Part shown: positions 54,083-63,001 of the stretch, in pieces
Layout: every line of letters begins with the position of its first letter
Numbering within the stretch: position 1 is the stretch's first letter
Origin: Nitrospira_D sp019636945
GTDB lineage: Bacteria > Nitrospirota > Nitrospiria > Nitrospirales > Nitrospiraceae
NCBI RefSeq assembly: GCF_047338595.1
Contig: NZ_JBLFBO010000005.1
Span: 124,001 to 188,000, forward strand
DNA: 64,000 nt
Direction: 5' to 3'
Notes under the pieces: model-generated
Seen by the model: the letters and a program-made list of their open reading frames with translations, nothing else
The model's database searches: none
Told to the model about the DNA's origin: nothing
Program-made: the position numbers and the translations under genes

Positions 54083-54849
54083 GCTCGGATTCCAATCAGC
54101 GCAATGTGGACAAGTTGTCCAGCGGGTCAAGGCCCGGTGAACCGGCCTCGCTGACCGGTGCCAAGATTGCGAATAACGCCGACCAGGCTGGACGCAAGTC
54201 CATCGTGCGAGAGTATGCAGAAGCGATAATCGTCGCCATGTTGTTGGCGTTCGCCATCCGCGTATTCGTCGTGCAGGCCTTCAAGATTCCCTCAGGATCC
54301 ATGATTCCTACGCTGCTGATCGGAGATCATATTTTGGTCAGCAAGCTGTCGTATGGTCTGCAGTGGCCGGCTGACTGCAAACTGCAGTGGAGTTTTCCGC
54401 CGGTCAATTGTTATACGTCCACCACCGTCGTGACGTTCGGCAAGCCGCAACGTGGCGATATCATCGTCTTTCGGTTCCCCGAGGATGAAGAGAAGGATTT
54501 TATCAAGCGCATTGTGGGACTGCCTGGAGACACGGTTCAGTTACGGAACAAGGTCGTCCTGGTAAACGGTCAGCCGCTTGATGACAAAACCTTTACCCAA
54601 CGCATTGATCCCGGCATCATCGACGGGACGGTCAACCCTCGCGATAATTTCGGTCCCGTGACGGTTCCTGAGGAGTCCTATTTCGTCATGGGCGATAATC
54701 GCGACCAAAGCCTGGACAGTCGGTTTTGGGGGTACGTCCGTGAGGAGAAAATCCGCGGCAAAGCGTTCCGTATCTATTGGTCCTGGAATGGACAGGGAAA
54801 TTGGACGGAGTGGGTTCGGTGGGAACGATTCGCCAAAGCCATTCAGTAA
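54079..54849 (+). CDS. lepB: Signal peptidase I
   Basis: LepB cleaves signal peptides at the outer face of the inner membrane. The 256-residue protein has one membrane segment (IIVAMLLAFAIRVFVVQAF), the Ser site IPSGSMIPTLLIGD, the Lys site FIKRIVGLPGDTV and the motif MGDNRDQSLDSRFWG. The ATG overlaps the lepA stop (54079-54082). It is a normal bacterial signal peptidase. Confidence 0.96.
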   Translation: MSSDSNQRNVDKLSSGSRPGEPASLTGAKIANNADQAGRKSIVREYAEAIIVAMLLAFAIRVFVVQAFKIPSGSMIPTLLIGDHILVSKLSYGLQWPADCKLQWSFPPVNCYTSTTVVTFGKPQRGDIIVFRFPEDEEKDFIKRIVGLPGDTVQLRNKVVLVNGQPLDDKTFTQRIDPGIIDGTVNPRDNFGPVTVPEESYFVMGDNRDQSLDSRFWGYVREEKIRGKAFRIYWSWNGQGNWTEWVRWERFAKAIQ

Positions 54850-55883
54850 AGAAAACCGGGGGCGTTGTTCTTCCCAAGAAGGATGCACAGGGGAAGACCG
54901 AACCTCCGTCACCCACGGTACTCCGCGAGTATCTGCGTCGGTTTCCTCAGGCCTCCGTCCTTGTCATCGGTGATTTGATCCTTGATCATTATGTGATGGG
55001 ACGAGTGAGCCGGATCTCCCCTGAGGCGCCGGTCCCGGTCGTTCATGTCGAATCGGAGTCGATCCGCTTGGGCGGGGCAGCCAACGTCTACAGCAATATT
55101 ATGGCACTCGGAGGGAAGGCCTATCTCTGCGGGGTGATCGGAGCGGATGAAAGCGGGAAGCGGCTCCTCAAGGAACTGGGGAACACCAGGGCAAGCCTTG
55201 GCGGAGTTGTGACCGATCGCGAGCGGCCGACGACCAGAAAGAGTCGGGTCATTGCTCACAATCAGCAGATCGTGCGGTATGACATTGAAGGCCGAACTGA
55301 GTTGAGGGCACCGCTGCGTCAGAAGATCGTCCGGTTTGTTGAGTCAAAACTCCGTGAGCTTTCCTGTATCGTCGTATCCGACTATGCCAAAGGCGTCGTG
55401 TCATCGACCCTGATGGCGGAGATCACACGGTTGGCGGCGTTGCGTCGGGTTCCGGTCGTCGTCGACCCGAAGGTCGAACACTTTAATTTCTATAAAGGCG
55501 TGACGGTCATTACGCCGAATCACCTTGAGGCGACTCAAGCGTCGGGGATGCACGGGGACGACAATCAAACGATCAACGAAGCCGGAGCCATGATCCGTCA
55601 GCGACTGGGGTGTCGGTCCGTGCTGATCACGCGTGGGGAGAAGGGCATGAGTCTCTATGAAGGGGACGGGCAATCATGGCATCTTCCGACGAAGGCGCGG
55701 CAAGTCTATGATGTGACCGGTGCGGGAGATACGGTCATTGGGACGCTGGCGCTCGCGCTCGCGGCAGGAGCCGATATCAAGACAGGGGCCATGATGGCTA
55801 ATTATGCGGCCGGGATCGTGGTCGGAATGGTGGGCACTGCGACGGTGTCACCTGCACAGTTGTCTGAGGCTTTTGGAGCATGA
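54819..55883 (+). CDS. rfaE1: D-glycero-beta-D-manno-heptose-7-phosphate kinase
   Basis: This PfkB-family kinase makes heptose-1,7-bisphosphate for LPS inner core synthesis. The 354-residue protein has VLVIGDLILDHYVMGRVSRI, RLGGAANVYSNIMALGG, DYAKGVVSSTLM, LITRGEKGMSLY and the ATP/catalytic VYDVTGAGDTVIGTL. The start is uncertain: GTG 54819 gives a long non-conserved N-terminus and overlaps lepB by 31 bases, but no later start codon precedes the conserved core. The nucleotidyltransferase half of HldE is not fused here. Confidence 0.88.
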   Translation: MGTIRQSHSVKKTGGVVLPKKDAQGKTEPPSPTVLREYLRRFPQASVLVIGDLILDHYVMGRVSRISPEAPVPVVHVESESIRLGGAANVYSNIMALGGKAYLCGVIGADESGKRLLKELGNTRASLGGVVTDRERPTTRKSRVIAHNQQIVRYDIEGRTELRAPLRQKIVRFVESKLRELSCIVVSDYAKGVVSSTLMAEITRLAALRRVPVVVDPKVEHFNFYKGVTVITPNHLEATQASGMHGDDNQTINEAGAMIRQRLGCRSVLITRGEKGMSLYEGDGQSWHLPTKARQVYDVTGAGDTVIGTLALALAAGADIKTGAMMANYAAGIVVGMVGTATVSPAQLSEAFGA

Positions 55884-56680
55884 CGAAAGCGTCGCGCACC
55901 GTGACCGTGGTGATTCCCGCGCGATACGGCTCATCCCGTTTCCCCGGGAAGCCGCTGGTCGAGCTGAACGGCAAGCCGATGATTCAGCATGTGTACGAGC
56001 AGGCGGCTGCCTGTCGTGCCGTGTCGGAGGTGCTCGTCGCAACCGATGATGAGCGTATCAAACAGGTGGTCGAGCGGTTCGGGGGGCGGGTCATCATGGT
56101 CGCCGGCGATTATCGGACGGGAACGGATCGTGTGGCTGCGGTGGCCCGCATGTTTGCGGGAGATTGCTTTGTGGACTTGCAAGGAGACGAGATCCCCTTG
56201 ACGCCGGACCTCTTGACCGATCTCATCGAACCGTTTTTGGGAAGCGGCGCGGGGATGGGAACCCTGAAGCGAGTGATCGATTCGACGGACGATCTCCTCA
56301 ATCCTGCCGTGGTGAAAGTCGTGACCGATACGAAAGGCGACGCGCTCTATTTCTCACGTGCTCCGATCCCGTTGGTTCGCGACAACCCACAGCCGCACGC
56401 CGTCGGAGGGCTTCACTATATTCATCTCGGATTGTACATCTATACGAAAGAGACATTGCTTCGATTCGCCTCCCTCCCGACCAGTCGCATCGAGGACGCT
56501 GAAAAACTTGAGCAACTTCGTGCGCTCGACCATGGCATTCGCATCCGTGTATGGGAAACCAAACATGCTTCACTGAGGGTGGATCGTCCGGAGGACGTGT
56601 CTGATGTTGCGGAACGACTTCAGGAGTATCTTGCGGTCAAGCGCGAGCTGAAGAGCAGCGGGATGTTTTTTAAAGGATGA
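55880..56680 (+). CDS. kdsB: CMP-Kdo synthetase
   Basis: KdsB activates Kdo as CMP-Kdo, using CTP. The 266-residue protein has the N-terminal nucleotide motif IPARYGSSRFPGKPLVEL and MIQHVYEQA, then VATDDERIKQVVERFGG, VDLQGDEIPLTPDLL, SRAPIPLVRD and HLGLYIYTKETL. It overlaps the kinase stop by four bases. pyrG, which makes the CTP it needs, follows after 49 bases. Confidence 0.96.
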   Translation: MTKASRTVTVVIPARYGSSRFPGKPLVELNGKPMIQHVYEQAAACRAVSEVLVATDDERIKQVVERFGGRVIMVAGDYRTGTDRVAAVARMFAGDCFVDLQGDEIPLTPDLLTDLIEPFLGSGAGMGTLKRVIDSTDDLLNPAVVKVVTDTKGDALYFSRAPIPLVRDNPQPHAVGGLHYIHLGLYIYTKETLLRFASLPTSRIEDAEKLEQLRALDHGIRIRVWETKHASLRVDRPEDVSDVAERLQEYLAVKRELKSSGMFFKG

Positions 56681-56729
56681 GGTGTACAGCTGAGGTGGGT
56701 CAGCCTGACGTCCAGGAGAGGGGGGAGCC

Positions 56730-58331
56730 ATGAATAAATTCATTTTTGTGACCGGTGGAGTGGTCTCATCACTTGGGAAGGGACTGGCATCGGCTTCTAT
56801 TGGAAACCTCCTTGAAAGCCGCGGGTTAAAGATCACCTTTCTCAAGCTGGATCCTTATATCAATGTCGATCCCGGGACGATGAATCCCTACCAGCACGGC
56901 GAAGTCTTCGTCACAGACGACGGCGCTGAGACCGATTTGGACCTGGGCCATTATGAGCGATTTACTTCGCTCTCACTGACGAAGGAAAGTAATTACACGA
57001 CAGGCCGGATCTATCATTCAGTCATTACGAAGGAGCGGCGGGGAGACTATCTTGGAGGGACGGTGCAGGTCGTGCCGCATGTGACGGATGAGATCAAACA
57101 GGCGATCACGCGGATCTCCAAGGGAGTGGACGTCGCCATTATCGAAATCGGCGGGACGGTCGGAGACATTGAAAGCCTCCCGTTTCTTGAAGCCATCCGA
57201 CAGATGCCGTACGACGTCGGGCGCGACAATGTGCTGTATGTGCATCTGACGTTGGTGCCCTACATCGGCACTGCCGGTGAACTGAAGACCAAGCCGACGC
57301 AACATTCGGTCAACAAGCTTCGGGAAATCGGTATCCAGCCGAATATTCTCTTGTGCCGAACGGACCGGCATATTCCTCCGGAACTCAAGGGCAAGATTGC
57401 GATGTTTTGCAATGTGGACAAGGATGCCGTGATCACGGCGAAAGACGTCGAGACGATCTACGAAGTGCCGATTGTCTTTAGAAAAGAAGGGTTGGATGAA
57501 TTGATCGTCCGTCAGTTGCATCTCGAGACCGGTCAGCCGAATCTTCGCGAGTGGGATGCGATGGTGCAGAAGATCAAACGGCCTAAGCACGAAATCTCCG
57601 TTGCGCTGGTCGGAAAGTATGTGGGGCTAAAGGAGTGTTATAAGAGCCTAGGCGAAGCGTTGGTTCACGGCGGAATCGACCATGAAACAAAGGTCAATAT
57701 CAATTGGATCGAGTCCGAAGATATCGAACGGCAAGGGACGGAGCGCATTCTGCGCGAAGCTGATGGGATCTTGATTCCCGGTGGATTTGGGACAAGAGGA
57801 ATTGAGGGGAAAATCACCACGATCCGATATGCACGGGAACGTCAGGTGCCGTTCCTCGGTCTATGTTTAGGGATGCAATGTGCGGCGATCGAGTTTGCGC
57901 GAAATGTGGCAGGGCTGTCAGGGGCCAACAGTGCGGAGTTCGATGAACAGTCGCCTCATCAGGTGATTCATCTCATGCCGGATCAGCAGGGTATCAGCGA
58001 TAAAGGCGGGACGATGCGGCTCGGATCTTATCTCTGTAAGTTAGGAGAAGGGACGTTGGCCCAGAAGATGTATGGCGTCAACGAGGTTCGTGAGCGCCAT
58101 CGCCATCGCTATGAGTTCAACAATGCCTATCGCGAACGGTTGGGTGCGAAGGGACTTGTCCTGAGCGGCCTCTCGCCGGATGGACGGCTGGTCGAAATCC
58201 TCGAATTGAAGGATCATCCTTGGTTTTTGGGAACGCAGTTTCATCCCGAATATAGTTCCCGTCCGCATCGACCGCATCCTCTCTTTAGCGGATTTGTGGG
58301 AGCGGCTCTCCGGAAGAAGTTGGGGCACTGA
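56730..58331 (+). CDS. pyrG: CTP synthase
   Basis: PyrG aminates UTP to CTP with glutamine. The 533-residue protein has the N-terminal synthetase motif FVTGGVVSSLGKGLASASIG, LDPYINVDPGTMNPYQHGE, IEIGGTVGDIESLPFLEA, and the glutaminase domain with LIPGGFGTRG, GLCLGMQCAAIEFARN and HPEYSSRPHRPHPLF. GGGGGAG upstream of the ATG is a good ribosome-binding site. Length is normal. It sits inside the Kdo gene run, supplying CTP to KdsB. Confidence 0.97.
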   Translation: MNKFIFVTGGVVSSLGKGLASASIGNLLESRGLKITFLKLDPYINVDPGTMNPYQHGEVFVTDDGAETDLDLGHYERFTSLSLTKESNYTTGRIYHSVITKERRGDYLGGTVQVVPHVTDEIKQAITRISKGVDVAIIEIGGTVGDIESLPFLEAIRQMPYDVGRDNVLYVHLTLVPYIGTAGELKTKPTQHSVNKLREIGIQPNILLCRTDRHIPPELKGKIAMFCNVDKDAVITAKDVETIYEVPIVFRKEGLDELIVRQLHLETGQPNLREWDAMVQKIKRPKHEISVALVGKYVGLKECYKSLGEALVHGGIDHETKVNINWIESEDIERQGTERILREADGILIPGGFGTRGIEGKITTIRYARERQVPFLGLCLGMQCAAIEFARNVAGLSGANSAEFDEQSPHQVIHLMPDQQGISDKGGTMRLGSYLCKLGEGTLAQKMYGVNEVRERHRHRYEFNNAYRERLGAKGLVLSGLSPDGRLVEILELKDHPWFLGTQFHPEYSSRPHRPHPLFSGFVGAALRKKLGH

Positions 58332-58443
58332 ATATGAGGGTGAAGGCCAAGGCTCAGATTGAGGTTGCGGTGACGAGCCTGATCTCTGTGTTATGGCATT
58401 CTGTTCTCCACTCAACCTTGCCTTTAACCTAGGCGCGGTGACC

Positions 58444-59271
58444 ATGGCACATCTTGTCGACATCGGTTCCTTCAAGGTCGGGCAGGGGCAGCGGCCGTTT
58501 CTGATTGCCGGTCCTTGTGTGATCGAGAGCGAGCAGCTCGTCATGGAGACGGCGGGGCGAATTGCCGAGCTGACGAAATCTTTGGGGATCCCCTACGTTT
58601 TCAAGTCGTCATTCGATAAGGCGAACCGAACATCCATTCATTCATTCCGAGGCCCTGGTTTAGAAAAAGGGTTGGCGGTGTTGAAGCACGTGAGGGAGCA
58701 ACTGAGACTGCCCGTGTTGACCGACGTGCATACGGAAGAGCAGGCGACGGAGGCCGGGAAAATCGTGGATGTCCTGCAAATCCCGGCGTTTCTTTGCCGG
58801 CAGACGGATCTCTTGATCGCGGCAGCCAAGACCGGAAAGATCGTCAATGTGAAAAAAGGACAATTTCTTTCGCCGACCGAAATGGGAAATGCCGTCAAGA
58901 AAATCGAAGAGTGCGGGAGTCAGCGGATCGTGCTGACCGAACGAGGATCGTCCTTCGGCTACAACAACCTTGTCGTGGATATGCGGTCCTTCCCTATCAT
59001 GAGGAAGTTCGGGTATCCTGTCGTCTTCGATGCCACCCACAGCGTGCAATTGCCGGGTGGGGGTGGGACGAAGTCCAGTGGCCAGCGGGAGTTTGTCGAA
59101 CCATTGGCCTGCGCGGCAGCCGGGGCAGGGGTTGACGGATTCTTTATGGAAGTCCATCCGAATCCCGATGAAGCGCTGTCCGATGGACCCAATATGGTAC
59201 CGTTGCATCAGTTGAAGGCGTTATTGGAACGGGTGGTGCGGATCTGGGATGCCGCACAACCGACAAGCTGA
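58444..59271 (+). CDS. kdsA: Kdo-8-phosphate synthase
   Basis: KdsA condenses arabinose-5-phosphate with PEP. The 275-residue protein starts at ATG 58444, before the typical FLIAGPCVIESEQLVMETA. Further motifs are FKSSFDKANRTSIHSFRGPG, VLTDVHTEEQA, VNVKKGQFLSPTEM, LTERGSSFGYNNLVVDMRS and DATHSVQLPGG. No clear ribosome-binding site precedes the ATG; the frame is open upstream to 58393. The next gene, kdsD, supplies its substrate. Confidence 0.95.
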   Translation: MAHLVDIGSFKVGQGQRPFLIAGPCVIESEQLVMETAGRIAELTKSLGIPYVFKSSFDKANRTSIHSFRGPGLEKGLAVLKHVREQLRLPVLTDVHTEEQATEAGKIVDVLQIPAFLCRQTDLLIAAAKTGKIVNVKKGQFLSPTEMGNAVKKIEECGSQRIVLTERGSSFGYNNLVVDMRSFPIMRKFGYPVVFDATHSVQLPGGGGTKSSGQREFVEPLACAAAGAGVDGFFMEVHPNPDEALSDGPNMVPLHQLKALLERVVRIWDAAQPTS

Positions 59272-59329
59272 ATGATCGTATAGGGTGTAGAGCAATGACA
59301 ATGGGTGCAAGACGAGGACTTGCTGCACG

Positions 59330-60337
59330 ATGACGGGAAAGTTGGCCGGGCGCGAATCAAAATCCGCCAAGCTGGAAGAGAGCCTGTCCGAAGGGCGACG
59401 TGTACTTGAGATCGAGGCTCGAGCGGTGGAGGCGTTGGTCAGTCGGCTCGATGAACGATTCGTCAAAGCCGTGGATGTGCTCGTTCGATGCAAGGGGAAG
59501 GTCGTAGTCTCGGGCATGGGGAAATCAGGGTTGATCGGGCAAAAGATTGCCGCCACCTTGGCAAGCACGGGAACGTCCTCGTTCTTTTTACATCCGGCTG
59601 AGGGGGTCCATGGCGATCTCGGCATGTTGGCTCGTCGGGATGTCTTGGTGGCGATCTCCAATAGCGGCGAAACCCAAGAGCTGTTGCAGTTGCTCCCATT
59701 TGTGAAACGCTTGGGGATTCCGGTCATCTCCATGACAGGACGGATGAACTCGACCTTGGCGAAGAACTCGGATGTCGCGCTGGATGTGTCGGTGGCGGAG
59801 GAGGCTTGTCCGATGGGGTTGGCTCCGACTGCGAGCACGACGGCCACGCTCGCACTGGGTGATGCACTCGCCGTGGCGTTGCTGCAGAAACGGGAGTTCA
59901 AAGCAGAAGACTTTGCCCGGTTCCATCCGGGAGGTAGCCTAGGACGACGATTGCTGGTCAAGGTGAAGGATCTCATGCATGCTGATCCGGAAATCCCAAT
60001 CGTTCAAAGCACCGTCGGAGGGATGGCGGCCATGCTGGAGATGACGGCGAAAAAGCTTGGGATGACGACGGTCGTCGATCAAGACGGCGCGTTGCTCGGC
60101 GTCATTACCGACGGCGATGTGCGGCGGTTTATTCAGCGTGGAACGGACTTGGTGAATGCGACGGCGAAGGAGTTAGCCACACCCAATCCCAAATCGATTG
60201 GACCAGATGAATTGGCGGCAAAGGCGGTGGAGATGATGGAGCGGTTTTCCATTACGACGTTGGTCGTGACCGAAGACGGCCGCACCATTCAAGGCGTCGT
60301 CCATTTGCATGATTTACTCAAGAACGGGATCGTCTAA
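59330..60337 (+). CDS. kdsD: Arabinose-5-phosphate isomerase (KpsF/GutQ)
   Basis: KdsD makes arabinose-5-phosphate from ribulose-5-phosphate for Kdo synthesis. The 335-residue protein has an SIS domain with VVVSGMGKSGLIGQKIAATL and VLVAISNSGETQELL, SIS-type PTASTTATLALGDALA, then two CBS domains (MTTVVDQDGALLGVITDGDVRR; TTLVVTEDGRTIQGVVHLHDLL). The FHPGGSLGRRL linker is diagnostic. A Kdo-8-phosphate phosphatase gene, kdsC, often near kdsD, is absent here. A repeat element begins directly after the stop. Confidence 0.96.
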   Translation: MTGKLAGRESKSAKLEESLSEGRRVLEIEARAVEALVSRLDERFVKAVDVLVRCKGKVVVSGMGKSGLIGQKIAATLASTGTSSFFLHPAEGVHGDLGMLARRDVLVAISNSGETQELLQLLPFVKRLGIPVISMTGRMNSTLAKNSDVALDVSVAEEACPMGLAPTASTTATLALGDALAVALLQKREFKAEDFARFHPGGSLGRRLLVKVKDLMHADPEIPIVQSTVGGMAAMLEMTAKKLGMTTVVDQDGALLGVITDGDVRRFIQRGTDLVNATAKELATPNPKSIGPDELAAKAVEMMERFSITTLVVTEDGRTIQGVVHLHDLLKNGIV

Positions 60338-60481
60338 CAGGATGTTGAAAAAGTCCACCAGCGTCGTTCGCTTGCGAAATGCGAACAACGAGATACAAAA
60401 GTGCGGCCTTGCCCGGGGAGCGGCGCGTCTTGGCGCGCCGGGGTTGGGTGGGTGAAAACGAGGGCCTTTTTGACTATCCTG
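60338..60481. repeat. Intergenic element with terminal inverted repeats, right after kdsD
   Basis: The 144-base element begins caggatgttgaaaaag on the base after the kdsD stop, and its right end (60466-60481) is the reverse complement of a 13-of-16 match. The interior has the palindrome cggcgcg-tcttgg-cgcgccg. The ends match those of the element at 61137-61260. Similar sequence recurs at 49289-49335. It could fold as a long hairpin in RNA and act as a terminator. Confidence 0.75.
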
Positions 60482-60538
60482 TTGGTGTTTGTCAGTCGAC
60501 TTAGTGTTTTGGTGATTTGGTAGGAGAAGAATGGGGCA

Positions 60539-61135
60539 ATGAATCGAGTGCTGGAAATATGGCGTGATATCGGGCAGGACTCGCTCAATCTGCCGAATTT
60601 CCTGACACTCGTTCGCATTCTTTTGATTCCGGTCTTTATCATTCTCTTTGTGAATCCCACGCCGGATCAGTCACTGGCGGCGGCGATCGTCTTCACCATT
60701 GCCTCGGTGACGGACATGTTGGACGGCTACATCGCTCGGCGAACGGGCCAGGTGACCAAGCTCGGCAAGTTACTTGACCCCATCGCGGACAAGCTTTTGG
60801 TCTTATCAGCGCTCATCCTACTCATGAATGTGGATCGGGTGAGTGCGTTGGTTGTGTTATTGATCATTGCCCGAGAAGTGGCCGTCACGGGAATCCGTGC
60901 CATCGCAGCAGGAGAGGGAATGATCATTCCGGCGGAGACCACCGGCAAGTACAAGATGGCGCTCCAAGTCATCGCGGTCATCCTGCTGATTCTGGAAGGG
61001 ACAGGGCTTGCGGAACTTGGCAATATGCACTTAGCCGGCACCGTCACCTTGTATTTGTCCTTGGTGCTCGGGTACATCTCCGGCGGGCAGTATGTGTGGA
61101 GTTTCTGGAAGCAGGTTGTGGCTAAAGGGCTCTAG
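60539..61135 (+). CDS. pgsA: CDP-diacylglycerol-glycerol-3-phosphate 3-phosphatidyltransferase
   Basis: PgsA makes phosphatidylglycerol phosphate from CDP-diacylglycerol, an inner-membrane step. The 198-residue protein has about five membrane segments and the CDP-alcohol phosphotransferase motif DGYIARRTGQVTKLGKLLDP followed by IAD, matching DGxxAR...G...D...D. It stands alone, with inverted-repeat elements on both sides. Its substrate is made from CTP, the product of pyrG upstream. Confidence 0.95.
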   Translation: MNRVLEIWRDIGQDSLNLPNFLTLVRILLIPVFIILFVNPTPDQSLAAAIVFTIASVTDMLDGYIARRTGQVTKLGKLLDPIADKLLVLSALILLMNVDRVSALVVLLIIAREVAVTGIRAIAAGEGMIIPAETTGKYKMALQVIAVILLILEGTGLAELGNMHLAGTVTLYLSLVLGYISGGQYVWSFWKQVVAKGL

Positions 61136-61136
61136 T

Positions 61137-61260
61137 CAGGATGTTGAAACTAGCCCCCAGCTTTGTTCTCGCATCGTTCAGACCCTCAACATACCCCAGA
61201 GGGTATGCCTCGGCCCTTCACTCGCTGCGGCCTCGCTGGATGTCTAGTTTGAACATCCTG
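61137..61260. repeat. Intergenic element with terminal inverted repeats, right after pgsA
   Basis: The 124-base element starts caggatgttgaaactag one base after the pgsA stop, and its right end (61244-61260) is its reverse complement at 16 of 17 positions. An inner palindrome (catacc-ccagag-ggtatg) lies in the middle. The outer motif caggatgtt is shared with the element at 60338-60481. Confidence 0.8.
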
Positions 61261-61327
61261 TAGTGCGTTGGATTGGACTCTACTATCAACTCTCCTTGGC
61301 ATTCCCTGTTACTCGAGCAGATCTGAA

Positions 61328-62197
61328 ATGGGTTTGAAATGCCCAGGTCTTGTTCAGTTGCGGCTTCTTCAACAACAGATCATTGTCTGTACCTGTCTCC
61401 TATTCTGGATCACAGCCTGCAGCGAGAACACCACACCTCCTCAGCTTGAAGCATATGTGTATCCTAAAGGGAATGCGCAGTGCCCAGCAGGGGCTCGATC
61501 AGGACTAGTTGGGGCAACGGATGGAAAAGTTTCGGCTGAGGGCATTCAGTATATGGTCCGTACGCCCTCAAACTACGAAGCCACGTTTGCTCATCCCTTG
61601 TTGATGGTCTATGCTCCGGCGGGAATGAGTCGCTGGGCATCAGAACGGCTCACCGGCCTTACGACTGAGGCGACTAGAACCGGGTTTGTGGTGGTCTATG
61701 CGGATCACAAACAGTTGAATGTTGCGACCGTTGAACAGCTTGGGAAGATTCCGGAACTGGTAGCCAAGGAATGGTGTATCGATGAGAAGCGAGTATATGC
61801 AACCGGCCATTCTGACGGGGGAACCGCGTCGCTGGCTCTGGCTGTGCTCGACAAGACGAAAATAATTCCGGCCGCGATTGCGCCGAGCGCAGCGGGATGG
61901 ACTGGAAAGGATCTTGAAGAGTTTCAATGTCCTGCTCCCATTCCGGTCATGATCATGCACGGCAAGAACGACACCCTGTTTCCGGGATGGGGCGCACAAA
62001 CCTCAGCCTGGTGGGCGAAGTGTCATGGCTGTGATGTTTCCAAGACCAAGACGGTTGAGGGAGGTTGTCGTGTCTATCAAGGCTGTGCCTCAGGCGGTGC
62101 GACGGTCTATTGCGAGGGATCGGGAGGCCATCGGGACTGGCCCAATCTTAATCGTGTGACACTGGAGTTCTTTGCACATCCGGAGAAGTTTTTGTGA
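61328..62197 (+). CDS. Esterase of the PHB depolymerase/feruloyl esterase type, lipid-anchored
   Basis: The 289-residue protein (ATG 61328) has a signal segment ending ITAC (lipobox), then an alpha/beta-hydrolase with the nucleophile in GHSDGG, the Asp in MIMHGKNDTLF and the His in GSGGHRDWP. The layout resembles the LpqC/poly(3-hydroxybutyrate) depolymerase family, but the natural ester is unknown. Several Cys (CHGCDVSK, GGCRVYQGC) suggest disulphides, consistent with a periplasmic location. It is 31 bases before plsY. Confidence 0.75.
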   Translation: MGLKCPGLVQLRLLQQQIIVCTCLLFWITACSENTTPPQLEAYVYPKGNAQCPAGARSGLVGATDGKVSAEGIQYMVRTPSNYEATFAHPLLMVYAPAGMSRWASERLTGLTTEATRTGFVVVYADHKQLNVATVEQLGKIPELVAKEWCIDEKRVYATGHSDGGTASLALAVLDKTKIIPAAIAPSAAGWTGKDLEEFQCPAPIPVMIMHGKNDTLFPGWGAQTSAWWAKCHGCDVSKTKTVEGGCRVYQGCASGGATVYCEGSGGHRDWPNLNRVTLEFFAHPEKFL

Positions 62198-62227
62198 TGG
62201 TTGGAAGCGATTGAGAAGGCAAATAGC

Positions 62228-62830
62228 ATGGAACAACTGGGACTTATCGCAGGACTTGTGATTGTCGGATATCTGCTGGGTGGGGTGCCGTTTGGAGTGG
62301 TCATTTCCAAAGCGATGGGGCTACCCGATCCGCGCACGGTCGGCAGCAAAAATGTCGGGTTTACCAACGTGTTGCGTGTTTCCGGCAAACCGGCCGGCAT
62401 CCTAACGCTAATCGGGGATATGGGGAAGGGATGGGTGATGGGGTTTGCCGCGATGCACCTCTTGCAAGATGAATGGGCGATTCTTGTTGTCGCCTTGGCG
62501 CCCTTCCTCGGGCATCTCTTCTCACCGTTTCTGGGATTCAAAGGTGGAAAGGGCGTGGCAACGGCACTCGGCTCGGTTCTGGGTGTGTCGCCGTTGGTTG
62601 GGCTATTGCTCCTGCTGGCCTGGATTGCGGCAGTTGCTATTTGGCGGTACTCTTCCGGCGGCGCATTGACGGCCTTTGGACTCTTTCCCGTCATTGCTGC
62701 GCTGATCCACCCATCAATCGAGTTCATGCTCTTCTCCCTCGCAGTGAGCGGGCTGATTGCGATCAAGCACAAGGGGAATATTGAACGGTTGCGGAATGGG
62801 ACAGAGAGTAGGATCGGGCAGCGCGGCTGA
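62228..62830 (+). CDS. plsY: Glycerol-3-phosphate acyltransferase PlsY
   Basis: PlsY transfers acyl groups from acyl phosphate to glycerol-3-phosphate. The 200-residue protein has about five membrane segments. Its first motif is GSKNVGFTNVLR where GSGNxGATN is normal; motif 2 reads FKGGKGVATALG, as expected, and motif 3 lies near SSGGALTAFGLFP. So the fold and two motifs are intact and motif 1 deviates. Start ATG 62228 has GAGAAGG upstream. Its product feeds the phospholipid pathway that ends in PgsA. Confidence 0.9.
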   Translation: MEQLGLIAGLVIVGYLLGGVPFGVVISKAMGLPDPRTVGSKNVGFTNVLRVSGKPAGILTLIGDMGKGWVMGFAAMHLLQDEWAILVVALAPFLGHLFSPFLGFKGGKGVATALGSVLGVSPLVGLLLLLAWIAAVAIWRYSSGGALTAFGLFPVIAALIHPSIEFMLFSLAVSGLIAIKHKGNIERLRNGTESRIGQRG

Positions 62831-63001
62831 TCCTCCGTGCTCGCCCACCGCGCACGCAAGACCCATCGAACTTGCATCTAATCTGGCGGCGCTCGGTGGA
62901 CGCGCGCACGTAAGGATCCAGCCGCACTGCCATCAGGGAGGGGGGAGAGGGGAATGTTAGGAGGAGATCGACGATTTGTCTTTGCCTATCATTACGTTAG
63001 C

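Noticed and set aside
62831..62953. GC-rich gap after plsY, read at first as another repeat element
   Set aside because: No inverted ends and no second copy in this window could be found.
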